DNA from: Conchocele bisecta
Lineage: Eukaryota > Mollusca > Bivalvia > Lucinida > Thyasiridae
Reading direction: 5' to 3'
Assembly (NCBI GenBank): GCA_029237695.1
Contig: CM055266.1
Span: 12,603,805-12,667,804 of the forward strand
DNA: 64,000 nucleotides
The position numbers and the translations under genes are program-made. This document shows, in pieces, positions 35,398 to 46,254 of this stretch (position 1 is the stretch's first letter; every line of letters begins with the position of its first letter). A model generated the notes under the pieces. It ran no database searches, had not been told where the DNA came from, and was given only the letters and a program-made list of their open reading frames with translations.

Positions 35398-35463
35398 AAC
35401 TGCGTGAGAAATTGGATACAAACAAGCCGATTGGGACACTTGACACGATCAAACAAATAAGAA
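35398..35463 (+). CDS. macro-domain gene, duplicated small exon, copy 3
   Basis: 66 nt between CTCTGTTTTAG and GTAAGTCTG, phase 1 at both ends. The peptide starts KLREKLDTNKPIGTLD and ends IKQIR; the first residue is completed by the A of the preceding exon. It joins to the 36738 exon as AAG (Lys), frame open. About 60 bases on the 5' side and several hundred on the 3' side match the surroundings of the 11609 exon closely, while within the exon only the first few and last few bases agree well. Confidence 0.5.
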
Positions 35464-36490
35464 GTAAGTCTGAAATTTAAGAATGATCCTTCTTTTTATT
35501 TCGTGAAAATTGTTCAAATATTGATTTTATTACGAAAAATTGATTTCTCTATGGGAATTTAACATGGGGGAAAACGAGGTGGAGTAGCTGACGGAGGAGT
35601 CAAAAAACGAAAAAAAATGGAAATTGCTTCTGAAACCAAATTTTACAGCTATGCAAAAACAATTTTTTTTGTAACCTTCTTTTTATTTCGTGAAAATTTG
35701 TCAAATATTGATTTTATTACGAAAAATGACTTCTCTATGGGAACTTAACATGGGGAAAAAGAGGTGGAGGTGAAAAAAATTTGGAAATTGATTCTGAAAT
35801 CTAGCTAGATAGCTTGGAAATGATCTAAGTAAGAAGACAAAAGTTAGATTTTGAAAATCAGTCCACTATTTCTGAAATTAGAAAAATTTCCCCATGTTAA
35901 ATCACTATAGACTCTTTGAAGATGTCTATGGGGATTTAACATGGGGGAAATTGTATTTTCGTAATAAAATCAATATTGGACCAAATTTCATGAAATGAAA
36001 AGAAGGCTGATTCTTAAATTTTCCTTAAATTTAATATTGTCAAAAACAATAATGTTTTTGCATTGTTAGTATAGCCGTAAAATTTGGGCAGCTTTCGTGA
36101 AACAAACAGTAGTTTGACAAATGATGAGATCACACAATTAAGACGTAAGTCTGAGATTTGTGGATACATTAAAGTTCTAAAGTTCTGCTATTAATCTTTA
36201 GAGAGCGGGAAACAAAAATTGTCATCTGCTGTTGTTAATATTTTGTCTTTATTCACAGTAAAACATGGTTTGGCAGCACTTTAGAATCATATCCATTGGA
36301 AATGATTATAAAGCATTGTCAAAACATGTTTTTTATAAGAAAAATGGAACATAAAAAATAAACAGCAGACGACAAAAATGAATTTAGCATTGTAAGGTTT
36401 AAGACCGTTTGTGGGTCTGAAGAAAAGTTATCTTATTAGTGAGTCGGTCTTTATTACCGGAACTGAGTAGACCAAATCCTTAACTCTTTG
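35464..36490 (+). repeat. intronic segment S, copy 3, with foldback element
   Basis: Blocks as in 11675-12388, plus an internal repeat of the first 200 bp (35670-35760 repeats CTTCTTTTTATTTCGTG...AACATGGGG) and the ~70 bp foldback at 35885-35952. The match to copy 1 runs to about 36510. Confidence 0.7.
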
Positions 36491-36737
36491 CATGCTGGCA
36501 AATTTGTGGGCTATAAAGAATTCAATAGCATACAAACATTAATTATATTTTCTTTTATTTCTCCCTGTAAATTTCATGAATATGGAATTAATTTCATTAG
36601 AATTGAGTCCATCAGGATCTACACTGCAAACATTGCAAGAAGTCGGTAGTGTTGAAAGGGGTAAGCATTATTCAACAACATACCATATTACTGCGGAAAT
36701 TCCTGGAGCGTAATATGTTGGAATGTTCTTATTTCAG

Positions 36738-36848
36738 AGGTATTTATCTCCATGTCGAAACAAGAAAAAAGAGAATTTTACGAGTGTGGAGAAAAATTCC
36801 TCATCAGCCAGCAGGTGCTTTCATGGCAAGACACCGGACAGACAGCTG
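36738..36848 (+). CDS. macro-domain gene, MACROD-like N-terminal exon
   Basis: 111 nt between TCTTATTTCAG and GTAAATATA, phase 1 at both ends. It reads VFISMSKQEKREFYE, then CGEKFLISQQVLSWQDT. The pattern Met-Ser-x-x-Glu-(Lys/Arg)-Arg, an aromatic residue and LSW before a Lys/Glu-rich linker is the conserved segment just before the macro domain in MACROD1/MACROD2. The flanking exons fit in phase. In the family, this N-terminal helix packs against the macro domain of the ADP-ribose hydrolase. Three consistent lines (splice sites, phase, family motif) make this, with the 40968 exon, the best-supported host coding sequence here. Confidence 0.6.
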
Positions 36849-37341
36849 GTAAATATAAGGTTCGACAGACGTTGGGTAAACTTTTGCCATGACACAATGG
36901 AACTGTTTGAACCCCAAGGCCGTAGGCCGCGGGTTCAAACAGTTCCCGAATGCCACGGCAAACGTTTACCCACGGCTGTACATGGTCGAGCGTTATTGTT
37001 AAATTTCTGTCGAAATCATGTAATTTGAGCATATATACAAAGTACTTTTTGGTACTTTGATAATTGCTCAATTCAACATACACATACATATTCCGGTGCC
37101 GCAGTACACGTCGTGTGATGCAGCTGCATCAATTTCAAAATTTCAGTACGACCGTTGTGAACTGGTCTGGTGATGTAATGGATCGTTCCAGTAATGTCAT
37201 GAGACACATGCATTACGTAGGTGTTGGCTTGGCCCCGGAATGAGTATTGTCTTCAGCCATATTCAAACAGCACCCGTTGTACGTTTGAACACGTAGCTGT
37301 GAGCGGTGTCAAAGAACATCTGTCATGTGACAACATCTCTT

Positions 37342-37592
37342 TATGCCACCTATGCGATAGCAAGGGGGGCATATTGCATTGCTCTTGAGGTTCCGTACGT
37401 CCATCCGTATGTCCATCCATCTTGTGTACATTTACGTCGAAAAGTTTGTAAGAGTCCAGTATGCCACAAACATAATGTCTAGTTGTAACTTTTTATAGGT
37501 TTCGCCCTGTCTGTACATCCGTCTGTTGAATGTTTTTGTAATAGTTTCTCAAATAGGGGCCTTAAGTGCGTCGACAGACCACATTTTCTAGT
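37342..37592 (+). mobile_element. short tandem-core element, single core
   Basis: 5' TATGCCACCTATGCGATAGC with hairpin, GTCCATCCGTATGTCCATCC, one incomplete core, 3' end GTCGACAGACCACATTTTCTAGT. A minimal member of the 19290-type group. Confidence 0.5.
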
Positions 37593-37639
37593 TTTGTACC
37601 CAAGAACATGTGCCTTTTTTAGTCATTTTATTTTTTAAT

Positions 37640-37760
37640 AAAAATCACGGCTATGTGATTGGCAAAAGCCGGGCGGTAAGTTTTCGCTTATCCAATTGTC
37701 TATGCCTTGAAGAAAACCTGGCTTGGTGGCTTTGCCTCGTCTATTGTTCATGAAATATAT
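37640..37760 (+). mobile_element. 3' end of a CCAGGTTTT-type element
   Basis: GAAGAAAACCTGGCTTGGTG, GCTTTGCCTCGTCTATTGTT: the same 3' end as the third-level element at 53500-55938. The rest of the element was not recognised here. An open frame at 37635-37925 on the minus strand covers it and is not a gene. Confidence 0.45.
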
Positions 37761-38023
37761 TTGCAGATACTGTGATATTTTCTGTAAATGACGTCGAAAG
37801 TTGACAAAAGGACATTTTGTCATCTCTTGAAGCCATTTACGGAAAATATCGTAAACACATTTTATCATGGTCATGTCAGAAAAAATGGCACATTTAGCTC
37901 GTGAAGCTTTGAAAAAGGGGCACATTCATCTTTAATATGAAACAATATTTTTAATATTACTTGAAATTACATAAAAAATGTTAATGCCAGTAAAGAAAAA
38001 ATAATGGAATAAAGTACAATTTT

Positions 38024-39343
38024 TGTCGCGCCCGCTTGCGGAAAGTGCGATATAGTCGGCCGTTTGGCGTAAGTACGTACGTACGTACGTACGTACGTAC
38101 GTATGTACGTACGTACGTACGTACGTGTGTCCGGTTAAAGTTTTTGGTTAAGTTGTTTGGTTAAGTTTTTTGGTTAAAATTTTTGGTTAAGTTCTTTGGT
38201 TAAAGTTTTTGGTTAAGTTGTTTGGTTAAGTTGTTTGGTTAAGTTTTTTGGTTAAAGTTTTTGGTTAAGTTCTTTGGTTAAAGTTTTTGGTTAAGTTTTT
38301 TGGTTAAAGCTTTTGGTTAAAGTTTTTCGTTATACTATATCTCTGCAACTGCTTTACCCATTAGCTTGAAACTTCACATGGGTGTTTATCATCTTGTATA
38401 TTTTCATTCTACCCCCTCCCGTGCGGCCCCTGTGCCCAATGTCAAGGTCAAATTACTTTGAAGTTTTGGTTAAGTTCTTTGGTTAAAGTTTTTGGTTAAG
38501 TTTTTTGGTTAAGTTTTTTGGTTAAAGTTTTTGGTTAAGGTTTTTGGTTAAGTTTTTTGGTTAAAGTTTTTCGTTATACTATATCTCTGCAACTGCTTTG
38601 CCCATTACCTTGAAATTTCACATGGGTGTTTATCATCATCTATATTTTCATTCTACCCCCCCTCCCGTGCTGCCCCTGTGCCCAATGTCAAGGTCAAATT
38701 ACTTTGAAGTTTTTGGTTAAGTTTTTTGGTTAAAGCTTTTGGTTAAGTTTTTTGGTTAAGTTTTTTGGTTAAAGTTTTTTGTTATACTATATCTCTGCAA
38801 CTTCTTTGCCCATTACCTTGAAACTTCACATGGGTGTTTATCATCATCTATATTTTCATTCTACCCCCCTTCCATGCGGCCCCTGTGCCCAATGTCAAGG
38901 TCAAATTACTTTGAAGTTTTTGGTTAAAGTTTTTGGTTAAAGTTTTTTGTTAAGTTTTTTGGTTAAAATTTTTTGTTATACTATATCTCTGCAACTGCTT
39001 TGCCCATTACCTTGAAACTTCATATGGGTGTTTATCATCATCTATATTTTCATTCTACCCCCTCCCGTGCGGCCCCTGTGCCCAATGTCAAGGTCAAATT
39101 ACTTTGCGGAAAGCGCGATATAGTCGGCACTTTGGCATACGTACGTGTGTCCGGTTAAAGTTTTTGGTTAAGTTGTTTGGTTAAGTTTTTTGGTTAAAGT
39201 TTTTGGTTGAGTTCTTTGGTTAAAGTTTTTGGTTAAGTTTTTTAGTTAAGTTTTTTGGTTAAAGTTTTTCGTTATACTATATCTTTTTTTTTAGTGTCCA
39301 TGCCTCGCCACAAGGCGCGACATGCAGGCCGCGGCCATCTAGT
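38024..39343 (+). mobile_element. tandem-core Helentron-like element, GTCGCGCC type
   Basis: 5' TGTCGCGCCCGCTTGCGG, an (ACGT)n microsatellite at 38068-38127, GGTTAAGTTTTT repeats, four TATATCTCTGCAACTGC cores, 3' AGGCGCGACATGCAGG...CATCTAGT. At 39104 a core is fused to a 5'-end piece (GCGGAAAGCGCGATATAGTC), as at 26502 and in the 54465 array. Confidence 0.8.
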
Positions 39344-39442
39344 TTTTAATTTTTTACAATTGGCCAGCATAGTGCCCCAAAATCGAGCATGGCGCAGTAA
39401 CATGCTAAAATTGGCTCGGGGATATACATAGAGATACCAGTC

Positions 39443-39561
39443 TAGTGTCTTTTGATAGTTTATCAGGCAAGGCTAGGAAATGCGTAGGAATTCTGAGGCT
39501 TGCCGACAAATTCCTACCGTTTCCGAGCTGAGCCTGATAAACTTGATATCAAAAGACACTA
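39443..39561. repeat. foldback (palindromic) sequence
   Basis: TAGTGTCTTTTGATAGTTTA ... its complement TCAAAAGACACTA, with inner arms GGAAATGCGTAGGAATTC and GAATTTCCTACCG-like sequence. Could form a ~119 bp hairpin. A decayed copy is at 11265-11370. Confidence 0.65.
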
Positions 39562-39574
39562 GCTTGGTATTCTA

Positions 39575-40417
39575 TTTATCAGGTAACGTTTTAGGATACA
39601 TAATGAGCAGTTATTACACTGACGTAATTCGGTATCATCATGTGACGCCATCAAGTACGTAGTCGGCCAGTGGGTGGTTGATCGGACGAACGTGACGGCT
39701 TAAATTAACGGTATGGGTTCCTCCTTAGTGATCACGATTTGCCTGGTTTGACCCTCAGGTACGTTTTTATCTTTGGCTTTTTTGCTACCTGGGAGTTGAA
39801 TTGGGTTATTGCCCATTATAAAAGTAGTAGGATTATTACTGATCCTACTGCTTTTGGAAGGGGGCCAAGTGATTCTGCTGTGGCAAGGACCTTTCATCAG
39901 ATCAGGATTATTCTAATTTCAGGGCTGATTATATAGTTTTTTTTATTGTAAATATTCAGTTCTGATTTTGGGATTTTCTCCCCATTTGTACATGTACTAG
40001 AAGTTGAACATGTACATGTACTTGTACAGGTAATATATGGGATTTAGTGTTGATAGGCCGTTAAACCCCAACAAACAAACAACTCCAATTTATTATCATC
40101 CATATTTTCATTCTAAGCTTTTACATACCTTATATCTCCATAGCCCTTAATTCAAACTTCAAATAAATACACTCCGAGACCAACAAATTCCTCGGCGGGC
40201 TCGACATGCGGGCCACGACCATCTTGTTTCTTATAAATATTCAGTTCTGATTTTGGGATTTTTCCTCCACATGCACATGTACTTGTACAGGTAATATATG
40301 GGATTTAATACTAAACCCATTGACCCGGCCTTAAATAACCTTAGCTGTTGATAGGCCATTAAGCCCCAACAAACAAACAAACGTAGTCGGCCAAAGCAAA
40401 GCTTGTTACCTGATAAA
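39575..40417. mobile_element. TTTATCAGGTAACG MITE split by a retroposon
   Basis: Left end TTTATCAGGTAACG (39575), right end TTACCTGATAAA (to 40417), as in the uninterrupted copy at 10990-11251. The middle is the insertion 39670-40380. Confidence 0.6.
39670..40380 (+). mobile_element. SINE-like retroposon with 13-bp target-site duplication
   Basis: Flanked by ACGTAGTCGGCCA on both sides (39657-39669, 40381-40393). Ends in a CAAACAAACAAA tail after CTGTTGATAGGCCATTAAGC. A B-box-like GGTTTGACCCTC lies near 39747. The tail region occurs twice (39945-40078 and 40231-40380) around a tandem-core fragment with GGCGGGCTCGACATG. Related pieces: 41260-41385 (tail) and 49870-49950 (body). Polymerase III origin is inferred. 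Confidence 0.6.
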
Positions 40418-40872
40418 TATTATAAGGCCATACCATATCTTTTCTATGTTAAGCGTCCACACAGTTGACTGAAACCTACATACGTATCCGGTAAAAACAA
40501 ACAAGGCCTTGAAAAAAACAAAGATAAATTTATGTTAAAAACTTCCTCAACCCTTTGCAGACTGCTTTTTAGCATAAATTTAAATTTCCGCCTGCAAGCT
40601 TTAGAAAAAAATAAGAAGAAGATTAGAGAAAAATACTCTAATTAAACATATTATGTGTAAATTCATGAACGGACATAAAACGCACCAAGTTCCCAATCAG
40701 TTTTCATATTACTTCACCAGTAAATAGTGTAAAATAGCATACATGTACATAGTTTTTTTTTTCACAGAACCACCCTCAAAACCTACCCGCATGCGAATGC
40801 TTAACAGAGAAAGAACTTGCCATGGTGTAATATTATATTACGATGTGGTTGTTTTCGTCAATGAAATGATGT

Positions 40873-40955
40873 ATTTCCCCATGTTAAATCCCGTTAAATC
40901 CCCATAGACATCTTCACAGAGTGAAGATGTCTATGGGGATTTAACATGGGGAAAT
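40873..40955. repeat. ~80 bp foldback just before the macro-domain exon
   Basis: ATTTCCCCATGTTAAATCC...CATAGACATCTTCAC, then the complement to AACATGGGGAAAT. Same element as 15848-15922 and 35885-35952. Here it ends 12 bp before the splice acceptor of the 40968 exon, so it overlaps the polypyrimidine and branch region. Confidence 0.7.
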
Positions 40956-40967
40956 TGTTTATTGCAG

Positions 40968-41090
40968 ACATTCCGGTGGAGAAGGAGAAGTTTGCAGCAA
41001 CTGTTGAGCTCAATGAGAAGGTGGGACTGTGGTACGGCGATATCACGTGGCTTGAGCTAGACGCCATTGTCTGTTCCGTTTCATCGGCAA
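40968..41090 (+). CDS. macro domain, N-terminal part (MACROD-like exon)
   Basis: 123 nt between TTTATTGCAG and GTACGTTT, phase 1 at both ends. Reads DIPVEKEKFAATVELNEK, then VGLWYGDITWLELDAIV and CSVSSA. The family sequence at this place is the beta strand with GDIT followed by L-x-V-D-A-I-V-N-A-A-N; the match to GDIT-x-LE-x-DAIV is clear. The two Asn of NAAN that contact ADP-ribose are changed (DAIVCSVSS here), so hydrolysis or binding may be lost. Such proteins remove mono-ADP-ribose from Glu/Asp or hydrolyse O-acetyl-ADP-ribose. The following exon with the Gly-rich loop was not found in the remaining window. Pseudogene or diverged paralogue are both possible. Confidence 0.6.
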
Positions 41091-41259
41091 GTACGTTTAC
41101 CACAATTTGTATACAAGGGGAGCATGTTGCATTGCCACAAATATACCATATTTTTCTTATTTTCCATGAAAACACATTTTGGTATTTCTAGTGAAATGCC
41201 AAGACATGTTTTAATTTCGAAGCAAATGATTTAATAATTGTTGTCTGTTGATGTGTAAA

Positions 41260-41385
41260 CTATGTACTTGAACATGTACATATACTGGTAATATATGGGA
41301 TTTAGTACTAAACCCATTGACCCGGCCTTAAATGACCTTAGCTGTTGATAGGCCGTTAAACCCCAACAACCAAACAAACAAACTA
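41260..41385 (+). mobile_element. SINE-like 3' tail
   Basis: GGTAATATATGGGATTTAG, CCCATTGACCCGGCCTTAAA, CTGTTGATAGGCCGTTAAAC, then AACAAACAAACAAAC. Same tail as 40280-40380. Confidence 0.55.
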
Positions 41386-43526
41386 TCGTGCTATAGCAAG
41401 TGCATGACCCACCCCCCCCCCACTCCTTACCCCAAGGTCAAGGTCACACACTTAGCACATTCATAAACTTAATGTTGGGGTAAATGTCTTGTAACATCTG
41501 TTTCCTTTCATGGAACGCCTTGATATTTCATACATGCATTCATCAGATGACCCTCTATCATGCTATAGCAAATCCGCGACTCACCACCCAACCCTTACCC
41601 GAAGGTCAAGGTCACAATCTTGTTCATGTTCATAAACTTAACTTTGGGGTAAATGTTGTGTAACTTCTGTTTATTTACAGGGAACATCTTCATATTTCAT
41701 ACATGCATTCAGCTGATGATACTCTATCGTGCTATAGCAAATCCATGACCCACCCCCACCCCTTTCCCCAAGGTCAAGGTCACAAACTTAGCACATTCAT
41801 AAACTTAACGTTAGGGTAAATGTCTTATAACATCCGTTTCCTTTCATGGAATGCCTTGTTATTTCATACATGCATTCATCTGATGATACCCTATCATGCT
41901 ATAGCAAATCCATGACCCACCGCTCACCCCTTACCACAAGGTCAAGATCAGAAACTTAGCACATTCATAAACTTAACGTTGGGTAAATGTATTATAACAT
42001 CTGTTTCCTTTCATGGAACTCCTTGATATTTCATACATGCATTCATCTGATGATACTCTATCGTGCTATAGCAAATCCATGACCCACCGCCTAACCCTTA
42101 CCCCAAGGTCAAGGTAAGAAACGTAGCACATTCATAAACTTAATGTTGGGGTAAATGTCTTATAACATCTGTTTCCTTTCATGGAATGCCTTGATATTCC
42201 ATACATGCATTCCTCAGATGACCCTCTATCATGCTGTAACAAATACACGACCCACCACCCAACCCTTACCCCAAGGTGAAGGTCACAAACTTAGCATGTT
42301 CATAAACTTAACGTTCGGGTAAATGTTGTGTAACTTGTTTCTTTACAGTGAACGCTTTGATATTTCCTACATGCATTCATCTGATGATCCTCTATTGTGC
42401 TACAGCAAATCCATGACCCACCCCCACCCCTTTCCCCAAGATCAACATCATAAACTTAACGTTGGAGTAAATGTCTTTTTATAACTTCTGTTTCTTTGCA
42501 GGGAACACCTTGATATTTCATACATGCATTCATCTGATGATACTCTATCATGCTATAGCAAATCCATGACCCACCCCCACCCCTTTCCCCAAGGTCACGG
42601 TCACAAACTTAGCACATTCATAAACTTAACGTTGGGGTAAATGTCTTATAACATATGTTTCCTTTCAAGGAATGCCTTGATATTTCATACATGCATTCAT
42701 CTGATGATAGTCTATCATGCTATAGCAAATCCATGACCCACCGCCCACTCCGAACCCCAGGGTCAAGGTCACAAACTTAGCACATTCATAAACTTAATGT
42801 TGGGGTAAATGTCTTATAACATCTGTTTCCTTTGATATTTCATACATGCATTCCTCAGATGACCCTCTATCATACTGTAGCAAATCCACAACCCACCACC
42901 CAACCCTTACCCCAAAGTCAAGGTCACAAACTTAGCTTGTTCATAAACTTTACGTTGGGGTAAATGCTGTGTATATTCTGTTTCTTTACACTTTGAACGC
43001 TTTGATAGTTCATACATACATTCATCTGATGATCCTCTATTGTGCTACAGCAAATCCATGACCCACCCCCACCCCTTTCCCCAAGATCAACATCATAAAC
43101 TTTACGTTGGAGTAAATGTCTTTTTATAACTTCTGTTTCTTTACAAGGAACTCTTTGATATTTCATACATGCATTCATCCGATGATCCTCTATTGTGCTA
43201 CAGCAAATCCATGACCCACCCCCACCCCTTTACCAAGGTCAAGGTCACAAACTTAGCACATTCATACATGCATTCCTCATGTGAATAGCTATCATGCTGT
43301 AGAAAATCACCAACTTAGTGCGTTCATAAACTTAACGTTAGGTTAAATTTTGTTTTACTTTTTTTTTCAGGGAGCGCATTGATATTTCATACATGCATTC
43401 ATCTTAATATGCTATATCATGATATAGTGAATCCATGACCCACCTTCCACCACTGACTTCAATGTCAAGGTCCACCACACACCACTGGACTTAACCCAAG
43501 GTCAAATTATATAATATTCATATTCA
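41386..43526 (+). repeat. core array (GTTGGGGTAAATG type), ~12 units
   Basis: Units as at 2482-5900, with CCCCAAGGTCAAGGTCACAA in most; some carry AAGATCAACATCATAAAC instead. Ends in ATTATATAATATTCAT, where the LINE fragment starts. Confidence 0.8.
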
Positions 43527-44475
43527 TGGCTTAATTTCGCATGTCGTAAACAAGGGATCAAAACTATTTTGCGCTTTCGTTGATTTTTCGAAAGCCTTTG
43601 ATTATGTAGTACGGAAAAATCTGTGGTATAAGCTGATACAGATAGGAATAAGAGGGAAAATATTTAATGTTATTAAATCGATGTACGCAAATATTAAATC
43701 AAGGGTTAAGTTCAATAATTGTCTCAGTGAAGAATTTACGTGTGATTTGGGGGTCCATCAAGGGGAATGTCTCTCTCCGTTTTTATTTGCCATGTATGTT
43801 AACGACTTGGAGGATGAATTTTACCTAAAGGGAATAGAAGGTATTGATACTGGTATGATTAAACTATTATTACTCCTATACGCCGATGATATCATTATAT
43901 TTGCCGAGTCCGCTGAAGGTTTACAGCATGGTTTAAATGTATTGGCCGAGTACTGTCAAAAATGGAAGTTAACAGTAAATAAAGAGAAAACAAAAATAAT
44001 GGTTTTCCGGAAGGTTGGGGTGTTGCCGAGACAATTACATTTTTCATATCAAAACAAAGAAATTGAAATTATTTCACAATTTTCATACCTTGGAATAGTT
44101 TTCTCATCTGGAGGTTGTTTTTCACAGACACAGAGCACACTATCAGGCCAAGTACGGAAGGCTGTATTTAAGTTAAATAAATGCCTGCACAGTTTTAATG
44201 AATTGACACCAAAACATGTGCTACAGCTATTCGATAAACTTATATTACCGATTTTAAATTATGGAAGCTAGGTTTGGGGATTTGCACAAGCGAATCAGAT
44301 CGAGCGTACCCATTTACAATTCCGTAAAATATTACTTGGTGTTAAAATATCAACTCAAAATGATTTTATATATGGAGAACTTGGAAGAACAACATTACAT
44401 ACACTCAGATTATTTAATATAGTTAAGCATTGGCTGAGAATGATGAACATGCCAGAAAGAAAATATGTATTATAA
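43527..44475 (+). pseudogene. LINE reverse transcriptase fragment with stop codon
   Basis: In frame from about 43527: KLFCAFVDFSKAFDYVV (motif A, catalytic Asp), SMYANIKSRVKFNN, GVHQGECLSPFLFAMYVND (motif B), LLLYADDIIIFAES (motif C, YADD with two catalytic Asp), WKLTVNKEKTKIMVFRK, FSYLGIVFSSGG (thumb) and LFDKLILPILNYGS. TAG at 44269-44271 replaces a codon before VWGFAQANQIERTHLQF, which continues the protein to about 44475. This is a non-LTR reverse transcriptase, of a kind abundant in molluscs. The endonuclease, the palm start and the C-terminal knuckle are missing; the right side ends at a foldback. Intact polymerase motifs next to a single stop suggest moderate age. Clade not assigned. 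Confidence 0.85.
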
Positions 44476-44650
44476 GTTATTGTGATTCTACACAGGTTAT
44501 ATGGTGTAATATTGCCCGTCTGAAGGTATGTTCACCCTCGGCGATATATTGCCTGTCTGGAGGTATGTTCACCCGAGGCGATAGCCGAGGGTGAACATAC
44601 CTTCAGACGGGCAATATTACACCATATAGCCTGTGTAGAATCACAATAAC
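44476..44650. repeat. perfect-looking foldback with 67-bp arms
   Basis: Left arm 44476-44542, right arm 44584-44650: GTTATTGTGATTCTACACAG and complement, with ATTGCCCGTCTGAAGGTATG in both. A short partial third copy (GCCTGTCTGGAGGTATGTTC) fills the loop. Can form a cruciform. It ends the LINE fragment. Confidence 0.85.
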
Positions 44651-44849
44651 GTATTTGTCATACCGCAGATCCGTTATTTGGCCGTATAAACATATCTCTT
44701 CTTTTGATCTTTGCGTTTCTTCAGGAAGAAAAATAATCCGACATTCGATTTTCTACCGTCAGTTTTAATATAAAGGCGTAAATGAACATTTTGTTTTTTT
44801 ATTAAACGAAAACAAACTAAATATTGTGTTAGAAATCCATCCAAAACGA

Positions 44850-45349
44850 NNNNNNNNNNNNNNNNNNNNNNNNNNNNNNNNNNNNNNNNNNNNNNNNNNN
44901 NNNNNNNNNNNNNNNNNNNNNNNNNNNNNNNNNNNNNNNNNNNNNNNNNNNNNNNNNNNNNNNNNNNNNNNNNNNNNNNNNNNNNNNNNNNNNNNNNNNN
45001 NNNNNNNNNNNNNNNNNNNNNNNNNNNNNNNNNNNNNNNNNNNNNNNNNNNNNNNNNNNNNNNNNNNNNNNNNNNNNNNNNNNNNNNNNNNNNNNNNNNN
45101 NNNNNNNNNNNNNNNNNNNNNNNNNNNNNNNNNNNNNNNNNNNNNNNNNNNNNNNNNNNNNNNNNNNNNNNNNNNNNNNNNNNNNNNNNNNNNNNNNNNN
45201 NNNNNNNNNNNNNNNNNNNNNNNNNNNNNNNNNNNNNNNNNNNNNNNNNNNNNNNNNNNNNNNNNNNNNNNNNNNNNNNNNNNNNNNNNNNNNNNNNNNN
45301 NNNNNNNNNNNNNNNNNNNNNNNNNNNNNNNNNNNNNNNNNNNNNNNNN
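44850..45349. other. assembly gap of 500 N
   Basis: Exactly 500 N, a conventional placeholder for a gap of unknown size. Frames across it are meaningless. Confidence 0.99.
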
Positions 45350-45589
45350 TATGAATATATTTTCTTTACTAAATATACTCTGTTGACAAACAGTGTTGAT
45401 CCTGATGAAATACCTCATTTAATATCATCCTTCTATTTATATGAGATTCGAATTTGAATGGACGTCAATCGATATTCAAGCCGTCAATGGGCCAGTCCAG
45501 ATGCTGTTAAACATGACATTCTGGTATTTGGTGTTGGAAAGTGTTCATTGTCACAGCAAATTAAAACACTAGTAGCATAAAATGGTGCC

Positions 45590-45790
45590 GTGTCAGATTA
45601 TCAAAACTTTTTGAGCACATTCTCTATTCTCATGCTTGAAATTGGGAAATTTGATGGGTCGAGGACTGAGCACAGGCCAATCAAATTTGCTGATTTCGTG
45701 TACGAGAATGGAGAATGTGCTCGGGAAGTTTTAGAATCATGGGCCATGAATGAATTGAAGGGTCAACATGAGGTTCACCAAACATCGGTA
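45590..45790 (+). CDS. possible exon or transposon coding fragment, unrecognised
   Basis: Open frame with coding-like composition (KFADFVYENGECAREVL, ESWAMNELKGQHEVHQTS) up to a possible donor TCG|GTATGTC near 45789; after that the frame becomes low-complexity Phe/Leu. No acceptor stands out. I do not recognise the family. It is next to the gap, so context is lost. Confidence 0.2.
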
Positions 45791-46254
45791 TGTCAAATGT
45801 TAGAAAACTTCGTATTTATTTCCGTTAATACGGTCCGCCAGGTGTTAGAGTTCTCAAACCTACACAATCTGTTATTTGTGATTTGTCTAACTTTATTTGT
45901 GTTTTTAAAGTTTAATTTAATTGTTGAACACAGCGTGAAATTTCCACTGCAGGGCAGGGCGCTGCCATGTTTTTTTTCGTCACCATCACTGAAACGCTTA
46001 AATAATACGTCGTCAATAACAACGCTCTTTGTTGAATAGCAGGTGCGCGGAAGAGTAAAGCGTTTGGATTACACAGTCTATAAGGTCGTACTTGATTTGG
46101 ATATACCGAACTTGATTATTCCTGTACAAAATATAGTTTTGTAAAGGGGCAAAATCGGCAAAAAAAAAAGAGAAGAATACTTAGTACGTTCACGGCGATA
46201 AAAGATTTTGAGTCGGCGGGTTTTTTTCTGGTCGGTCGCGTTTGGGCAAACAAA

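Noticed and set aside
37635..37925. Minus-strand frame of 96 codons, and the similar one at 55792-55986
   Set aside because: Both translate the 3' end of CCAGGTTTT-type elements (shared RGKATK motif), so this is repeat sequence.
44765..45418. Open frames across the N block
   Set aside because: They exist only because N was translated as X.
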